A stretch of DNA of 43,505 nucleotides, from NCBI GenBank assembly GCA_027452065.1, contig DAIDHC010000201.1:1-43505 (forward strand). The letters run 5' to 3'. Each line of letters starts with the position of its first letter. Within the stretch, counting starts at the first letter, position 1. This document shows, piece after piece, positions 35,734-43,293 of this stretch. The DNA comes from Bryobacterales bacterium (GTDB lineage: Bacteria; Acidobacteriota; Terriglobia; Bryobacterales; Bryobacteraceae). The notes beneath the pieces were generated by a model. That model made no database searches, was not told the origin of the DNA, and worked only from the letters and a program-made list of their open reading frames with translations. A program made the position numbers and the translations under genes.

Positions 35734-38700
35734 CTATTGCACGGTGACGTGGACCGGGTTCGACGAAACGCCGCTGGCGGTGGCCTGGATGGCGATGTCG
35801 CCTTTGCCGGCGAGCGAGCGGGGCAGCAGCACGTTGACCTGATCCAGGCCGACGAAGGCGCCTTGCGGACCGGCGTAGGTGACGGTTGCACTGGCGCCGC
35901 CGGCGGTGACGGAGACGCCTTTCGTCCCGGCGGCGCGGAGTCCGGTGCCGAAAAGGATGAGGTAGACCTGATCGGAGGATGAGCCGAGGCTGATGGGGTT
36001 GGGTACGACCTGGCCGGCGCTCAAGGCGTAGTCGTTGGACGGAGTCTGGGCGCCGGAGGAGGAGACGGTGAGGACGTCGGCGGCGGCGAGGCCGGCGGCG
36101 TCGATGGTGAACAGGCCGGGAGCGACGGCGGCGATTTCGGTGCTGGCTTCCGAGAGTGTGCCGTTGGCCGAGACGCTGATTGTCGCGGGGCCGGCGGCGA
36201 GGGACGAGGGGACGACGAAGTTGATTTGGACGGGATTCGTGTAAATGAGCGAAGCGCTGTAGGAGGCCCCGGTGGAATCGGTGACGGTGACGCTGCTGCC
36301 ACCGAGAGCGGTGGGCAGTGGGAGGGTCGAGGCGGAGGCGATGGAGGTGGCGAGCGAGGAGCCGTAGATGGTGCCGAGCGAGCCGGGAGCGAGGGTTTTG
36401 ATGTTGCCGTTGGCGGCGGAGGAAGCGGCGGCGGAGAGGGTTTTCGGGAACTGACTAAAGAGGTAACTGGAAGCGAAGGAGTTGACGTAGCCGAACTGGG
36501 CGCTGCCGGCGAAGGCGGCGTCGGGCTTGCCGTCGGCGTTGAGGTCGGCGGCGGCGGCGAACTGGGTTGAACCGCCGGCCTGCATGGGGGTCTGGGCTTG
36601 GAACGATCCGTCGCCGCGGCTGATGAGGTAGGAGGCGCCGTTGGTGCCGGAGTCGCCGAGAAGGAGATCGGCGAAGCCGTCGCCGTTGAAGTCGGCGGCG
36701 GCGAGCGAGGTTGGGATGCCGTTGACCCGGGTGATCGGGCCTTGAGTGAATGTGCCGCCGTGGGCGCCGAGCAGGATGGCGATTTGAGAGTTAGCCGCGC
36801 CGGAGAACTGGGAGCTGGCGACGGCGAGATCGAGGAGACCGTCGCCGTTGAAATCGCCCACGGCGATGCCGCCGATGGGGCCGGAGATGGCGCTGGAAGG
36901 GATGACGGGGCCGCTGGAGAAATTGCCGCGGCCGTCGTTGTTCAGCACGACGAGCCGGCCGGGCTCGAAGAGAGGGTTGTTGAGGGTGACCACGAGGCTG
37001 GGCGCGGCGGTGAATTTGGCGGCGAGGACGGACGAGGGAGAAAGGCCGGCAGTGCCCGCCAGAGGAATGGAGACGGGAGCCTGAAAAGTTCCGTCGCCGT
37101 TGCCGATGGAGAGCGTGAGACCGGAGGCTCCGCCGATGACGGCGTCGAGTCTTCCGTCGCTGTTGAAGTCGGCGATGGCGATGCTGCCGGCGAGCGGCGG
37201 GCCGGGGCTGGTGACAGGGGGGCGGAAGGTTGAGCCGTCGGATTCGCCCGGGTATAAGGTGAGGCCTCCGGAAGGGCCGCCGGAGGCGATGAGGAGGTCG
37301 GTGTCGTTGTCGCCGTTGAAATTGCCGAAGGCGACGGCCCCGGCGATGCCGGTGCTGAGAGTCTGGGGCGAGGCGGCGGGGAAGCCGGAGTTGAGCGTCT
37401 GAACGACAACGCCGTTGGAACTGGCGACGGCGATGTCGGCGACCGTAGAGCTGAAGGGCGCGGCGGCGATGCCAAAGGCGTTGCCGCTGTAAAAGAGAAT
37501 GGGCGGCGTGGACATGTTGCCGGAGGGGTCGGCGAACTGGAAGGTGGGCAGACCGGAGGCGTAGTCCATGGTCGCGATGACGGTGCTGTTGTCCTCCAGC
37601 GGAATCACAGCGGCGGCGCCGGGCTGTTCGGCCGAGGCGTAGGCGGCGGGGGACTGGAACGTGCCGTCGCCGTTGCCGGAGAGGACGAAAATGGACGAGG
37701 TGCCCTGGTCGGCGACGAGGAGGTCGAGATTGCCGTCGTGGTTGAGATCGAGGTAGGACAGAGACGGGCGGGTGATGCCGGTTTTGACGATGCGGGCCGG
37801 CTGGAAGGGGCCGCTGGTGTTGGACAACAGGACGGCGAGGTCGGCCGAGGCGCGGTCGGCGACGGCGATGTCGGGGCGGTTGTCGTTATTGAAGTCGGCG
37901 GCGACGAGCGAGACCGGGCCGGAGCCGACGGGGAAGTCGATGGGAGCGGCGAAGGTGCCGTCGCCTTTGCCGGCGAAGAAGGAGATGGTGTCGTGCGAGT
38001 TGTTGGTGGAATTGGAGACGGCGACATCGAGTTTGCCGTCGCCGTTGAAGTCGGCCGCGGCGAGGGAGAGTGGGCCGCCGTTGGTGGCGACCGTTTTAGC
38101 GGGCTGGAAGGTGCCGTCGCCGTTGTTGAGGAGAACGGAGAGCGAGCCGTTGCCGGAATTGGGGAACGAGATGACCGCGATGTCCGGTTTGCCGTCGGCG
38201 TTGAAGTCGGCGGCGATGAGGGCCTGGCCGCCGGAGGGGATCGGATAGGAAACGGTGGGGGCGTTGCCGCCGGGGGAGATGGTGACGCTCGAGTCGCCGG
38301 CCCAGGCGGTGCCCGTGCTGCCGGAGAGGAAGTTGGCTTGGACGATGGACTGTGAGGCTTGGCCGGACACGGGCGGATAAATGGAAAGTCCGGCCGGGGC
38401 GGCCCCGCGATGAACCGACCCAGTGGTGCCGGTGCGTAGAGAACCGCCGCAAAGTTCGTTCAGGTAGTTCCGGAGCGATTGATAGCCTGAACCGCTTTCC
38501 TCAATGGTGAGGCCTGAGGAGGCGTTGCCTACTCGGAGCGACCAATCGCCGGGCGGGAACGAAAAATGGGCATCGATCAACACCGGCATTGAGTTTGGTT
38601 TTTGCGGGATTGTTTCGATCGTGATGGATTCAAAACCGTTGGAAAACAAAAAATTGTCGTGCTGTTCGGTTAAGAAGTTCGGAGCGCCGCAGGTATAGGG

Positions 38701-38799
38701 CTGGGCGGAGATCCGGATCGAGAGGACCGGGAACAGGACGAGGGCGAGGATAACGACGGGAAAAGGGCGAACGAGCCGCAATGCGTTTCTCGACGGCAC
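35734..38799 (-). CDS. Secreted FG-GAP/VCBS repeat protein with TIGR03437-type C-terminus
   Basis: From GTG 38799, preceded by CGGAGG, the protein has 1021 residues. A signal peptide (hydrophobic VVILALVLFPVLSIRISA) is followed by about 140 residues of unknown fold with two Cys. Then come about nine FG-GAP/VCBS units with calcium-loop motifs such as ADFNADGKPD, ADFNGDGKLD, LDLNHDGNLD and GDFNGDGFAD-like variants, forming a probable integrin-like propeller. The last 230 residues (PGSLGTIYGSSLA, PVQINFVVPSSLAAGPATIS, YLILFGTGLRAAG, VNVLLPRSLAGKG) match the TIGR03437 domain that is characteristic of Solibacter. It is probably secreted or surface-attached. The frame continues upstream but only across non-coding sequence. 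An AT-rich segment near 38848..38875 likely holds its promoter. Confidence 0.88.
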   Translation of the reverse strand: MPSRNALRLVRPFPVVILALVLFPVLSIRISAQPYTCGAPNFLTEQHDNFLFSNGFESITIETIPQKPNSMPVLIDAHFSFPPGDWSLRVGNASSGLTIEESGSGYQSLRNYLNELCGGSLRTGTTGSVHRGAAPAGLSIYPPVSGQASQSIVQANFLSGSTGTAWAGDSSVTISPGGNAPTVSYPIPSGGQALIAADFNADGKPDIAVISFPNSGNGSLSVLLNNGDGTFQPAKTVATNGGPLSLAAADFNGDGKLDVAVSNSTNNSHDTISFFAGKGDGTFAAPIDFPVGSGPVSLVAADFNNDNRPDIAVADRASADLAVLLSNTSGPFQPARIVKTGITRPSLSYLDLNHDGNLDLLVADQGTSSIFVLSGNGDGTFQSPAAYASAEQPGAAAVIPLEDNSTVIATMDYASGLPTFQFADPSGNMSTPPILFYSGNAFGIAAAPFSSTVADIAVASSNGVVVQTLNSGFPAASPQTLSTGIAGAVAFGNFNGDNDTDLLIASGGPSGGLTLYPGESDGSTFRPPVTSPGPPLAGSIAIADFNSDGRLDAVIGGASGLTLSIGNGDGTFQAPVSIPLAGTAGLSPSSVLAAKFTAAPSLVVTLNNPLFEPGRLVVLNNDGRGNFSSGPVIPSSAISGPIGGIAVGDFNGDGLLDLAVASSQFSGAANSQIAILLGAHGGTFTQGPITRVNGIPTSLAAADFNGDGFADLLLGDSGTNGASYLISRGDGSFQAQTPMQAGGSTQFAAAADLNADGKPDAAFAGSAQFGYVNSFASSYLFSQFPKTLSAAASSAANGNIKTLAPGSLGTIYGSSLATSIASASTLPLPTALGGSSVTVTDSTGASYSASLIYTNPVQINFVVPSSLAAGPATISVSANGTLSEASTEIAAVAPGLFTIDAAGLAAADVLTVSSSGAQTPSNDYALSAGQVVPNPISLGSSSDQVYLILFGTGLRAAGTKGVSVTAGGASATVTYAGPQGAFVGLDQVNVLLPRSLAGKGDIAIQATASGVSSNPVHVTVQ

Positions 38800-38974
38800 G
38801 GCGAGCCTCCGAATGAGATGAAGCCGGCCGCCGCGGGGCGCCCACCGGCCAATATAAAAAGTTATACGGATTTTGGCGGGCGCGACGCAAGAGAGGCGGC
38901 GGGGTGCGCGGTTCACGACGATGGGTGCCGGGAAGAGGTCGCGATGGGCGGGCGCCGGCCGCGAAAGCGAAACA

Positions 38975-39003
38975 TTGACATCACCGGCGCGGATGCGTAG
39001 CGT
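38975..39003 (+). promoter_or_regulatory. Sigma-70 promoter, predicted leaderless transcript
   Basis: TTGACA at 38975-38980, a 17-base spacer, and TAGCGT at 38998-39003. The -10 ends 6 bases before ATG 39010, so transcription should begin at the A of the start codon. There is no Shine-Dalgarno. This is the clearest leaderless case in the window. Confidence 0.6.
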
Positions 39004-39009
39004 CGGGGT

Positions 39010-39621
39010 ATGGCGAAGAACGCGGTGGTGGACGCCTACATTGCGCGTGCGCCGCAGTTTGCGCGGGCGGTGATCGAGCATTTCCGGGACATCGTGCACG
39101 AGACGTGCCCGGAGGTGGAAGAGGGGATGAAGTGGGGGCGGCCGGCGTTTCTGCGCGAGGGGCGGCTGATGGCGCTGGTAGGGGCTTTTCAGGCGCACTG
39201 CGCGGTGGCGTTCTGGCATCCGGAGATGAACCGGATTCTGAAAGAGGAGGGGAGGCTGGGCGAGGAGGGGATGGGGTCGCTGGGGAAGGTGCGGGGGGTG
39301 AAGGATCTGCCGGCGAAGAAGGACCTGGCGCGGTATTTGAGGGAGGCGTGGAGGCTGGCCGCGGAAGCGCCGGCGGGCGCGGCGCGGCGAAAAGGGACGG
39401 CGCCGAAGAAGCCGATCGAGGCGCCGGAGGACTTTGCGGCGGCACTGGAGAAGAACGCGGCGGCGAAGCGGGCGTTCGGAAGTTTCGCGCCGGGCCAGCA
39501 GCGGGAATACATCGAGTGGATCCTGGAAGCCAAGCGCGACGAAACCCGCCGCAAGCGCATCGCGACGGCGGTGGAGTGGCTGGCCGAGGGGAAGCGGAGG
39601 AACTGGAGGTACGAGGGGTGA
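39010..39621 (+). CDS. YdeI/OmdA family protein with DUF1801 domain
   Basis: The protein has 203 residues. Residues about 5-115 match DUF1801 (IVHETCPEVEEGMKWGRPAF, VAFWHPEM, DLPAKKDLARYLREA), an alpha/beta fold found in iron-chaperone-like and other small proteins. Residues about 135-200 match the OmdA (YdeI, bacteriocin-protection) region, with DFAAALEKNAAAKRAFGSF and YIEWILEAKRDETRRKRIA. The precise role is unknown. It diverges from the FG-GAP gene and has its own promoter. The GGEG-rich linker between domains is the only variable part. The gene is complete. Confidence 0.85.
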   Translation: MAKNAVVDAYIARAPQFARAVIEHFRDIVHETCPEVEEGMKWGRPAFLREGRLMALVGAFQAHCAVAFWHPEMNRILKEEGRLGEEGMGSLGKVRGVKDLPAKKDLARYLREAWRLAAEAPAGAARRKGTAPKKPIEAPEDFAAALEKNAAAKRAFGSFAPGQQREYIEWILEAKRDETRRKRIATAVEWLAEGKRRNWRYEG

Positions 39622-39990
39622 GGGGGCAGGCCGACGCGCGCGAGCCACTTCTAATGGAACCCTCCAAACCTAGCCTGTGCGTTGCTTCGACCATGGGTGT
39701 TTTGGCAAAAGCTTCAAACAACCGACAGATGGGCGGCCTCCAAGGTAGACATTCGAACCCGCTCATGCCGGTTGGCCCCGTTCGTCCATCCGATGGCAGG
39801 GATTCCTTGTGAAATGGTGCAGTGTTCCGAAGAGTTCTCGGATGTAGTTGAGATCGACATCGGCTTTCCACTGCCGGGCGCTCAAGCGCCTCTGGGCGCG
39901 CCCTGTTGTACATGGCGAAACGCGCCCGTGTCGAGACCGCTGGTAACCTTCGACTCGGGCTCCCGTCCAACTCCGTTTGGAGAGTCGCCG
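39622..39990. other. Intergenic, no convincing gene
   Basis: About 370 bases separate the YdeI gene from the stop of the XRE regulator. Long frames on both strands cross it, but none has a domain or a continuous coding pattern. Base composition becomes visibly less GC-rich here than in the housekeeping part, marking the border of the accessory locus to the right. Confidence 0.4.
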
Positions 39991-40404
39991 TTAGACGACA
40001 TTTCTGATGGCGAGGCGGATGCTTCCTTGTTGCGAAGTTGGCCGTCTGACGAAGAGGGTGGGATTTTTAGACTCGCGCATAAGTTCGAACGTGCCGTCGA
40101 ACTCAAGCACCAATTGTTCCTCGCCCCGGGTTCTCCCCGGCCTCTCGATTTGGTCCCGCCGGACAATACCGATTGTCTTTCCATCGCAGGTGAGGTCGAC
40201 AAGGGTGCACGCAAGGGCGACGGGGAGCCCGCCCAAAGATTTGCTTTTTCGATTGAGGAAGTTGTTGAGTGTGGTTGCGTCGATGCCCAACCGCGCCGCC
40301 AGCTCCTTTTGTCTCAGGTTTGACGACTTCATATGGGTTCTCAGGGCTTCGCGCAGGCGATCCCAAAATTTTGGATCAGGTGCAGACTGAGGGAGCCGAG
40401 GCAC
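39991..40404 (-). CDS. XRE-family transcriptional regulator
   Basis: The 137-residue protein from GTG 40404 has an N-terminal helix-turn-helix (about 22-60): LRQKELAARLGIDATTLNNF, then LNRKSKSLGGLPVAL. The C-terminal 75 residues (IVRRDQIERPGRTRGEEQLV) are not recognised and may sense a ligand or mediate dimerisation. A perfect palindrome ends 2 bases before the start codon and contains a possible -10, so the protein probably represses its own leaderless transcript. It diverges from the TIGR04255 operon and is likely its regulator; that is inference from layout. Confidence 0.8.
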   Translation of the reverse strand: MPRLPQSAPDPKFWDRLREALRTHMKSSNLRQKELAARLGIDATTLNNFLNRKSKSLGGLPVALACTLVDLTCDGKTIGIVRRDQIERPGRTRGEEQLVLEFDGTFELMRESKNPTLFVRRPTSQQGSIRLAIRNVV

Positions 40405-40406
40405 TC

Positions 40407-40426
40407 ATCTATGGTATACCATAGAT
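40407..40426. promoter_or_regulatory. Perfect 20-bp palindrome, operator of the XRE/TIGR04255 locus
   Basis: The core CTATGGTATACCATAG (40409-40424) is extended by AT/AT on each side to 20 perfectly symmetric bases. On the minus strand it contains TATACC, ending 8 bases before GTG 40404, which could be the -10 of the XRE gene. A second, imperfect repeat (CAAAACAGC..GCAGTTTTG, 8 of 9 pairs) lies at 40451..40477 on the side of the divergent operon. Confidence 0.65.
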
Positions 40427-40596
40427 TTTGGTGATAATAAATCTGATATACAAAACAGCGGCTCTGGGGCAGTTTTGCTGAACTGGGCGTCACGGTTCCG
40501 CATTAGTGTGCGTCCGAGTGTTAGCATGGGAGCTCGCACCACGCTGGCGCCAAGGAAACGATGGAATGAGCGACTAGGCTGCATCGGTGCGCCATC

Positions 40597-41430
40597 ATGA
40601 TGTCGCGCCCTGACGATCTTCCAGACTTCAGCCGGCCGCCGGTAGCGGAGACCGTCCTGTCGCTCCAATTTGAGCCGATTTCTGGCTTGACGAGTGCGCA
40701 CCTTGGCCTTCTGTGGATGCGGTTTCGCGACCGGTTACCGGTGATCGAGGAACACCCTCCGCTGCCTCCAGTTTTCGAGAAATACGAACTGCCGTCTCCG
40801 TCCCAGATCAAGGTCATCGTTGAGGAGCGACCTCCACTGCCTCGGGTTTGGTTTTTGAACGCCAACAAGACGGAATTGATTCAGGTGCAGTCGAATCGCT
40901 TCATCCGTAATTGGCGCAAGACCGAGGACTTGGTGCCGTATCCGCGTTACGAGCCGATCCGCGAAAGGTTCCGGAAGGAAGTATCGCAGCTGGAGGCGTT
41001 TCTAAAAGATGAGGACCTGGGTGCTCTCGCGGTGAATCAGTGCGAGGTGAGCTACGTCAATCATATTGAGCGGGACGATGCTTGGACGAGCCATGGACAA
41101 CTGGACAGGGTGTTTTCGATCTGGTCGCGGCTCGCGGCTGCCTCGATTCTTCCTGACCCCGAGGACGCCAGCATACATGTGCGCTACGTGATTCCTGATG
41201 AATCCGGCAAGCCACTTGGAAGGTTGCATGCTGTCGTGCAACCTGGGTGGAGAAAGATCGACAATGCTCCGATGTTCATCTTGAACCTAACGGCACGCGG
41301 TACGCCTGTGGGCGAGGGAATCGACGGTGCATTCTCATTCTTCGATCTGGGGCGGCGATGGATCGTGAAGGGCTTCGCGGACTTGACAACGCCGGACTTG
41401 CAACGAGTGTGGGGGAGAAAAGATGCCTGA
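40597..41430 (+). CDS. TIGR04255 family protein
   Basis: The protein has 277 residues. The N-terminus (RPPVAETVLSLQFEPISGLT) and the later parts VNQCEVSYVNHIE and ILNLTARGTP fit the sporadically distributed TIGR04255 family, for which I know no established function. There is no signal peptide or membrane segment. It is the first gene of a tightly packed trio: the next gene starts 8 bases before its stop. The start could be ATG 40597 or the adjacent ATG 40600; neither has a Shine-Dalgarno. The family assignment is from memory of its N-terminal pattern. Confidence 0.72.
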   Translation: MMSRPDDLPDFSRPPVAETVLSLQFEPISGLTSAHLGLLWMRFRDRLPVIEEHPPLPPVFEKYELPSPSQIKVIVEERPPLPRVWFLNANKTELIQVQSNRFIRNWRKTEDLVPYPRYEPIRERFRKEVSQLEAFLKDEDLGALAVNQCEVSYVNHIERDDAWTSHGQLDRVFSIWSRLAAASILPDPEDASIHVRYVIPDESGKPLGRLHAVVQPGWRKIDNAPMFILNLTARGTPVGEGIDGAFSFFDLGRRWIVKGFADLTTPDLQRVWGRKDA

Positions 41431-41995
41431 GGCAATGATGGTGTCCGAAAACAACTATGGTTTGGCCGAGGGGGCGATCCAGCCCGGTCCCTGGCTCTCA
41501 GCGATGACGCTGGCCGACGTTTTGGCGCGGCCATCGATCGTCACTGCCGCGTTTGAGGAACCCGCGTCTGCGTTTCAGACGATCGCGATCCGAAAGCGTG
41601 GGACGGACTGGGTTGTCGAGGTGCCTGGCGGTCATTCGATGTCCCCCGTCTTCCTTATGTCCGTCGAGGCAATCGCGGATCTGCTCAGCCTTCCGCCAGG
41701 GTGGAACTCGTACTCCGCGAGGGCCATTGATCCGCGAAATGCGGTTCGCGCGATTCGATTGCTCGGTGACGTTCTTGACCGGGAGAGTTCGCCACCAGCG
41801 GTGGTGCCGAGGGTCCAGGGGGGGATCCAGCTTGAGTGGCACACGGCGTCGGTGGATATCGAGCTCTACATTGATACGCCCGAGAGGATTAGCTGGTTCG
41901 CCGAGGATGTCGAGGCTGGAGAGGGCTTTGACGGGCCGCTTGCGGGAAACGAGGCCCAATTGAAGGCTTGGGTCAAGAGAGCCTCCGGAAGGTGA
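41423..41995 (+). CDS. Conserved hypothetical protein, TIGR04255 operon
   Basis: The 190-residue protein starts at an ATG preceded by GGGGGAG with 5 bases spacing and overlaps the TIGR04255 stop by 8 bases. No domain name comes to mind. The central LPPGWNSYSARAIDPRNAVR and the following VVPRVQGGIQLEWHTASVDIEL look like conserved motifs, with a Trp-rich turn and a beta-hairpin ending in an acidic strand. The first 60 residues look variable. It is acidic overall, soluble, and without signal peptide. Overlap and order suggest that it acts together with the TIGR04255 protein. Confidence 0.75.
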   Translation: MPEAMMVSENNYGLAEGAIQPGPWLSAMTLADVLARPSIVTAAFEEPASAFQTIAIRKRGTDWVVEVPGGHSMSPVFLMSVEAIADLLSLPPGWNSYSARAIDPRNAVRAIRLLGDVLDRESSPPAVVPRVQGGIQLEWHTASVDIELYIDTPERISWFAEDVEAGEGFDGPLAGNEAQLKAWVKRASGR

Positions 41996-42005
41996 GATCA
42001 GGACT

Positions 42006-42416
42006 TTGAGCACTCGGGAGGACTGCGCGGCAAAGTTCCCCGATGACCCAGCCGTGAGGGATGAGGTTTCGCTTCTTCGCCGTGTTCCGCCACGGCACTT
42101 TTACTACGATCAGAAGCTCGGTCGGCAGCGACCTTCGTCGGCTGCCTTCGAAGATGATCGTGACGGCGACCCAATGTCGGTTTACCGGCAAGACGTAATT
42201 GACTCGGAAAGGGGGGAAGTCCGTCGGGTCATGGTCGGCCACGAGAATTACGCTCTCGTGGCTCTTCAGGCCGGGTTTTGCCGGTCGCAAGGGCAGACCG
42301 TGTTCTCGGATCCCCTGCCGCAAGAATCTTCCCATGCGAAAGTTTGTGGACCTAAGCCTGATGCTGTCAGGCGTTCGTTCGCCAAACAATCGATGTGGGT
42401 ACTTCCGCCCCCATGA
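42006..42416 (+). CDS. Conserved hypothetical protein, third gene of the TIGR04255 operon
   Basis: The protein has 136 residues from a TTG start 10 bases after the previous stop; a GTG at 42054 is an alternative. The sequence LLRRVPPRHFYYDQKLGRQR and PSSAAFEDDRDGDPMSVYR looks like a compact conserved core with an acidic DDxDGxPMSV motif. The C-terminal SSHAKVCGPKPDAVRRSFAK also looks conserved. I recognise the pattern as a recurrent hypothetical family but know no function. The DDRDGD motif could bind a metal or a basic surface. It completes the three-gene transcript. Confidence 0.68.
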   Translation: MSTREDCAAKFPDDPAVRDEVSLLRRVPPRHFYYDQKLGRQRPSSAAFEDDRDGDPMSVYRQDVIDSERGEVRRVMVGHENYALVALQAGFCRSQGQTVFSDPLPQESSHAKVCGPKPDAVRRSFAKQSMWVLPPP

Positions 42417-42633
42417 AATTTTGATGCGCCGAGGTCGTCGTAGAGCCCGTCGCCTCGACGTTACCCAAAGTCCCCGGCGATCGAGTCCAGCCTCATATCG
42501 GTGGTGTTGATTCGTTCACGCGCGCTTTGAGGGATAGGGACCTGGCGACGCTGGTTGTCGGTCAATGCGGCGGGCGCGGGATGCTGCTAAAGTTTTGTCC
42601 CCGACGGTTCTGCCTTCTGGCGCGTTAGAAGGC
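42417..42633. other. Intergenic, downstream of the TIGR04255 operon
   Basis: About 220 bases have no recognisable gene. GATGATCT-type repeats or T-run terminators are not seen. Frames crossing it are low complexity. Confidence 0.35.
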
Positions 42634-42777
42634 TTATCGGCCGTCGGCAAGATCGCCGGAGCAGGCATAGACGGCGCGGAAGTCATCCGGTTCCCATTGG
42701 GGGCAGCCGGCGAGGACGTGCCGTTGGGAGGCGCCGTGGGCGAGCGGCTCGATGACCTCCTGGTCAATGCGGTTCAT
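42634..42777 (-). CDS. Short protein-like frame, probable gene fragment
   Basis: From ATG 42777 the minus strand encodes 47 residues, starting MNRIDQEVIEPLAHGASQRH, followed by a CPQWEPDDF segment, and stopping at TAA 42634. The same frame is open further upstream to at least 42870 and reads VGLRRDALAQNAQYPKSALP, which is more protein-like than the overlapping frames. I do not recognise it. It has no Shine-Dalgarno and may be the tail of a gene that lost its 5' end, lying just after the hypothetical gene at 42872. Confidence 0.3.
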   Translation of the reverse strand: MNRIDQEVIEPLAHGASQRHVLAGCPQWEPDDFRAVYACSGDLADGR

Positions 42778-42871
42778 CAGTGGGAGCGCGGACTTCGGGT
42801 ACTGGGCGTTCTGCGCCAGCGCATCGCGGCGAAGGCCGACGCGCGAGGCACCGGCCTGCGAAACCGGCGAA

Positions 42872-43261
42872 CTACAGCGAGACGGTGTAGCTGCGGTACC
42901 TGTCGTCCTGCGTCAGGACCTGCCCGTTGTAGCGGACTTCGGTGGAGTTGCCGTCGGACCAGATCAGGCGGAGGACGTAGTCGAACTCCCACTTGTCGTT
43001 GCCGTTGGTGGAGAAAGGCAGCTCGGTTTTGGTGCGGCCGGCCAGCGCGCTGCGGGTCGAGCCGGAGCGGATGTCGAGGCTGACGGTGTTGCCGTTTTTG
43101 ACGGCGATGCAGACGATCGAGTCGTGGTCTTTGCCGTTGTCCAACGTTTCGAAAACCGCCTCCGCCGAGACCAGCGTGGCGTCCTGGGCGTGGATGGGTG
43201 GAACGGTGAGGCCCGCCGGGCGGGACATCGGCATCGCTTGACGGATCGGAGGGTTAAACAT
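42872..43261 (-). CDS. Hypothetical protein, beta-rich
   Basis: About 129 residues from ATG 43261; starts at TTG 43279, ATG 43234 and ATG 43228 are also in frame. The stretch FETLDNGKDHDSIVCIAVKN and the later WEFDYVLRLIWSDG suggest a small beta-sandwich with acidic loops. I know similar sequences from soil bacteria but not a function. No clear signal peptide. Its 5' end overlaps the strong promoter of the divergent partial gene, so one of the later starts is quite possible. Confidence 0.5.
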   Translation of the reverse strand: MFNPPIRQAMPMSRPAGLTVPPIHAQDATLVSAEAVFETLDNGKDHDSIVCIAVKNGNTVSLDIRSGSTRSALAGRTKTELPFSTNGNDKWEFDYVLRLIWSDGNSTEVRYNGQVLTQDDRYRSYTVSL

Positions 43262-43266
43262 ATGAT
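43238..43266 (+). promoter_or_regulatory. Sigma-70 promoter of the partial secreted-protein gene
   Basis: TTGACG at 43238-43243, a 17-base spacer, and TATGAT at 43261-43266. Transcription should start near 43273, giving a 6-base leader to ATG 43279 or a 21-base leader to ATG 43294. Confidence 0.6.
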
Positions 43267-43293
43267 GTTTTGGGACCAATGAACGGGAGGGTT

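Noticed and set aside
39682-40323. 213-residue plus-strand frame opposite the XRE regulator
   Set aside because: It covers the antisense of a clear HTH gene and has no motif of its own.
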